DNA of 7,094 bases from Chloroflexota bacterium (lineage in GTDB: Bacteria; Chloroflexota; Anaerolineae; Anaerolineales; UBA4823): assembly GCA_023395675.1 (NCBI GenBank), contig JAEWYL010000272.1, positions 1-7,094 of the forward strand. The letters run 5' to 3'. Positions 5,935-7,094 of this stretch are shown piece after piece. Below the pieces are notes generated by a model. That model saw nothing but the letters and a program-made list of their open reading frames with translations. It searched no databases and was not told where the DNA came from. Positions within the stretch are counted from its first letter, which is position 1. Each line of letters starts with the position of its first letter. A program made the translations under genes and the position numbers.

Positions 5935-5940
5935 TATAAT
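5935..5940 (+). promoter_or_regulatory. Perfect TATAAT -10 element for the rsmC-like gene
   Basis: TATAAT at 5935-5940 ends six bases before the GTG start codon at 5947. That is where transcription would begin, so the mRNA is probably leaderless. I find no TTGACA-like -35 at the right distance (position 5912-5917 reads AAGGTA) and no TG extension. The promoter is therefore judged on the -10 match and its exact placement. Confidence 0.55.
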
Positions 5941-5946
5941 CACCCT

Positions 5947-7094
5947 GTGAGCGCGCGCGGCGACCCCTATTACAGCATCCAGACCTTCGAGGCGAGCGTG
6001 GCCGGCGCCGCCGTGGCCTTCTGCTCCAAGCCGGGGCTGCCCAACTGGCGGGAGGTCCGGCCCGCCGAGCACCTGCTGGCGGAGCACTGCGCCTTGCCGC
6101 CGGGCGGGCGGCTGCTCCTGCTGGGGTGCCGCCACGGCGCGCTGGCCGCGGCGCTCAGCGGGCGCCTCTCCGCCTCCGCATTCTGGATCAGCGACCACAG
6201 CTCGATCGCGCTGGACCTGTGCAGGCGCACCCTGGCGCTGAAGGGGGACCCCGCGGTGCGCATTGTCTCGCCCCTGGAGCCGGAAGGTGTTGCCCCCGGC
6301 TCACTGGATACCGCCCTGGTCCAGCTTCCCAAGGGCCGCGACCTGGCCCGCCGCTGGCTGCTGCAGGCGCACCGCGCCCTGCGCCCCGGCGGGCTGCTCT
6401 TCCTGGCAGGGGCGAACGACGAGGGCGTCCAGCCCGCCATCCGGGACGGGAAAGAGCTGTTCTGCGGGGCCGCGGTCCTGGACTACAAGAAAGGCAGCCG
6501 CATCGCCCGCTTCCAGAAGCCGGAGGCCGCCGCGGGGGCGGAGCCCGCCCTCCCCGCTTGGGCGGGCCAGCCCGGGATTGCCCCCGGTTCCTGGATCGAA
6601 TTCATCGCGCATACCCCTTTTGGGGAGTTCGACCTGCGCAGCCTGCCCGGAGTCTTCTCCCACGACCGGCTGGACCCGGGGAGCGGCCTCCTGCTGCAGG
6701 TTTTGGCCCGCACCCCCGCCGCGGGCCGGGTGCTGGACCTGGGCTGCGGGACCGGAGTCCTGGGGCTGGCAGCCGCCCGGCAGGGGGCGCGGGCGGCGGA
6801 CCTGGTGGACGACAACCTGCTCGCCGTCCTGGCCGCCCGGGAAAACGCCCGCCGGCTGGGCCTCCCCCAGGCGCGCGTGCTCCCGGGAGACGGGACCGCG
6901 CCGGTCGAGAACCGGGAGTACGACCTGGTGCTCTCCAACCCGCCCTTCCACGCCGGGAAGGGCGTGGATTACCGGGCGGCGCACGCTTTTATCGCCGGCG
7001 CCCGGCGCGTGCTGGCTCCCGGGGGCAGGCTGGTGCTGGTCGCCAACCGCTTCATCCGCTACGACCGGCTGCTGCGCGAGGTCTTCCAGCAGGT
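5947..7094 (+). CDS. RsmC/RlmG-like rRNA guanine-N2 methyltransferase, 3' end cut off
   Basis: An open frame of 382 complete codons that continues past the right edge without a stop. It resembles the two-domain RsmC/RlmG family, which methylates guanine N2 in 16S rRNA (G1207) or 23S rRNA (G1835). The N-terminal domain (about 1-190) is a degenerate methyltransferase fold. It has LLLLGCRHG (56-64) in place of motif I and the family's QLPKGRDLARRWL..LRPGG stretch (126-149). The C-terminal catalytic domain begins at FSHDRLDPGS (237-246), with motif I VLDLGCGTGVLG (262-273), an acidic DLVDDN loop (285-290) and catalytic SNPPFHAG (330-337), then LAPGGRLVLVANRF. The frame is closed upstream by TGA at 5905-5907 and the first usable start is GTG 5947. 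No SD precedes it and TATAAT lies six bases upstream, so a leaderless mRNA is likely. Which rRNA is the target cannot be told from sequence. Confidence 0.88.
   Translation, partial: MSARGDPYYSIQTFEASVAGAAVAFCSKPGLPNWREVRPAEHLLAEHCALPPGGRLLLLGCRHGALAAALSGRLSASAFWISDHSSIALDLCRRTLALKGDPAVRIVSPLEPEGVAPGSLDTALVQLPKGRDLARRWLLQAHRALRPGGLLFLAGANDEGVQPAIRDGKELFCGAAVLDYKKGSRIARFQKPEAAAGAEPALPAWAGQPGIAPGSWIEFIAHTPFGEFDLRSLPGVFSHDRLDPGSGLLLQVLARTPAAGRVLDLGCGTGVLGLAAARQGARAADLVDDNLLAVLAARENARRLGLPQARVLPGDGTAPVENREYDLVLSNPPFHAGKGVDYRAAHAFIAGARRVLAPGGRLVLVANRFIRYDRLLREVFQQ

Noticed and set aside
1..7094. Mobile element, CRISPR array, defence or biosynthetic cluster
   Set aside because: No transposase, integrase, phage or nuclease motifs, no spaced direct repeats and no target-site duplications were seen. 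The intact genes fit chromosomal housekeeping functions, apart from one unknown repeat protein.

Overview
The window is an ordinary, GC-rich (by eye roughly 60-65 %) stretch of bacterial chromosome carrying housekeeping genes. I see no phage, transposon, CRISPR array, toxin-antitoxin pair or defence island. The mix is a cold-shock protein, an S9 peptidase, a TrmI-type tRNA methyltransferase, a CoA-type Nudix hydrolase, a two-domain L25/CTC ribosomal protein and an RsmC-like methyltransferase. With the uneven use of Shine-Dalgarno sites and one probable leaderless gene, this would fit a Chloroflexota (Anaerolineae-like) genome. That placement is an inference and was not checked against any database.

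Layout. Positions 1-480 hold a minus-strand cold-shock gene with its own 3' terminator (1-30). It has a strong SD, a long leader containing a second minus-strand intrinsic terminator (361-402), and a good promoter upstream (450-478). Positions 666-4314 hold three plus-strand genes in a row: an S9 prolyl-oligopeptidase-family peptidase, a TrmI-like tRNA m1A58 methyltransferase and a NudL-like CoA pyrophosphatase. Hairpins at 2584-2622 and 3559-3622 separate them, so they are probably not one tight operon. A bidirectional terminator at 4342-4375 lies between the Nudix gene and the convergent minus-strand rplY/ctc gene (4391-5032). Upstream of rplY, on the same strand, is a 176-residue protein made of about eight 15-residue repeats followed by a C-terminal membrane anchor (5160-5690), driven by a near-consensus promoter (5754-5782). 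A divergent intergenic region with a 12-bp perfect inverted repeat (5841-5881) leads to a plus-strand RsmC-like rRNA methyltransferase. That gene starts at a GTG six bases after a perfect TATAAT and runs off the right edge.

How the genes relate. Several serve RNA and the ribosome: the cold-shock RNA chaperone, tRNA m1A methylation, the 5S-rRNA-binding protein L25, and rRNA guanine methylation. The peptidase and the Nudix enzyme are general housekeeping functions. The most interesting items are the terminator inside the cold-shock leader (possible attenuation/antitermination), the unrecognised 15-residue-repeat tail-anchored protein, and the probable leaderless start of the rsmC-like gene.
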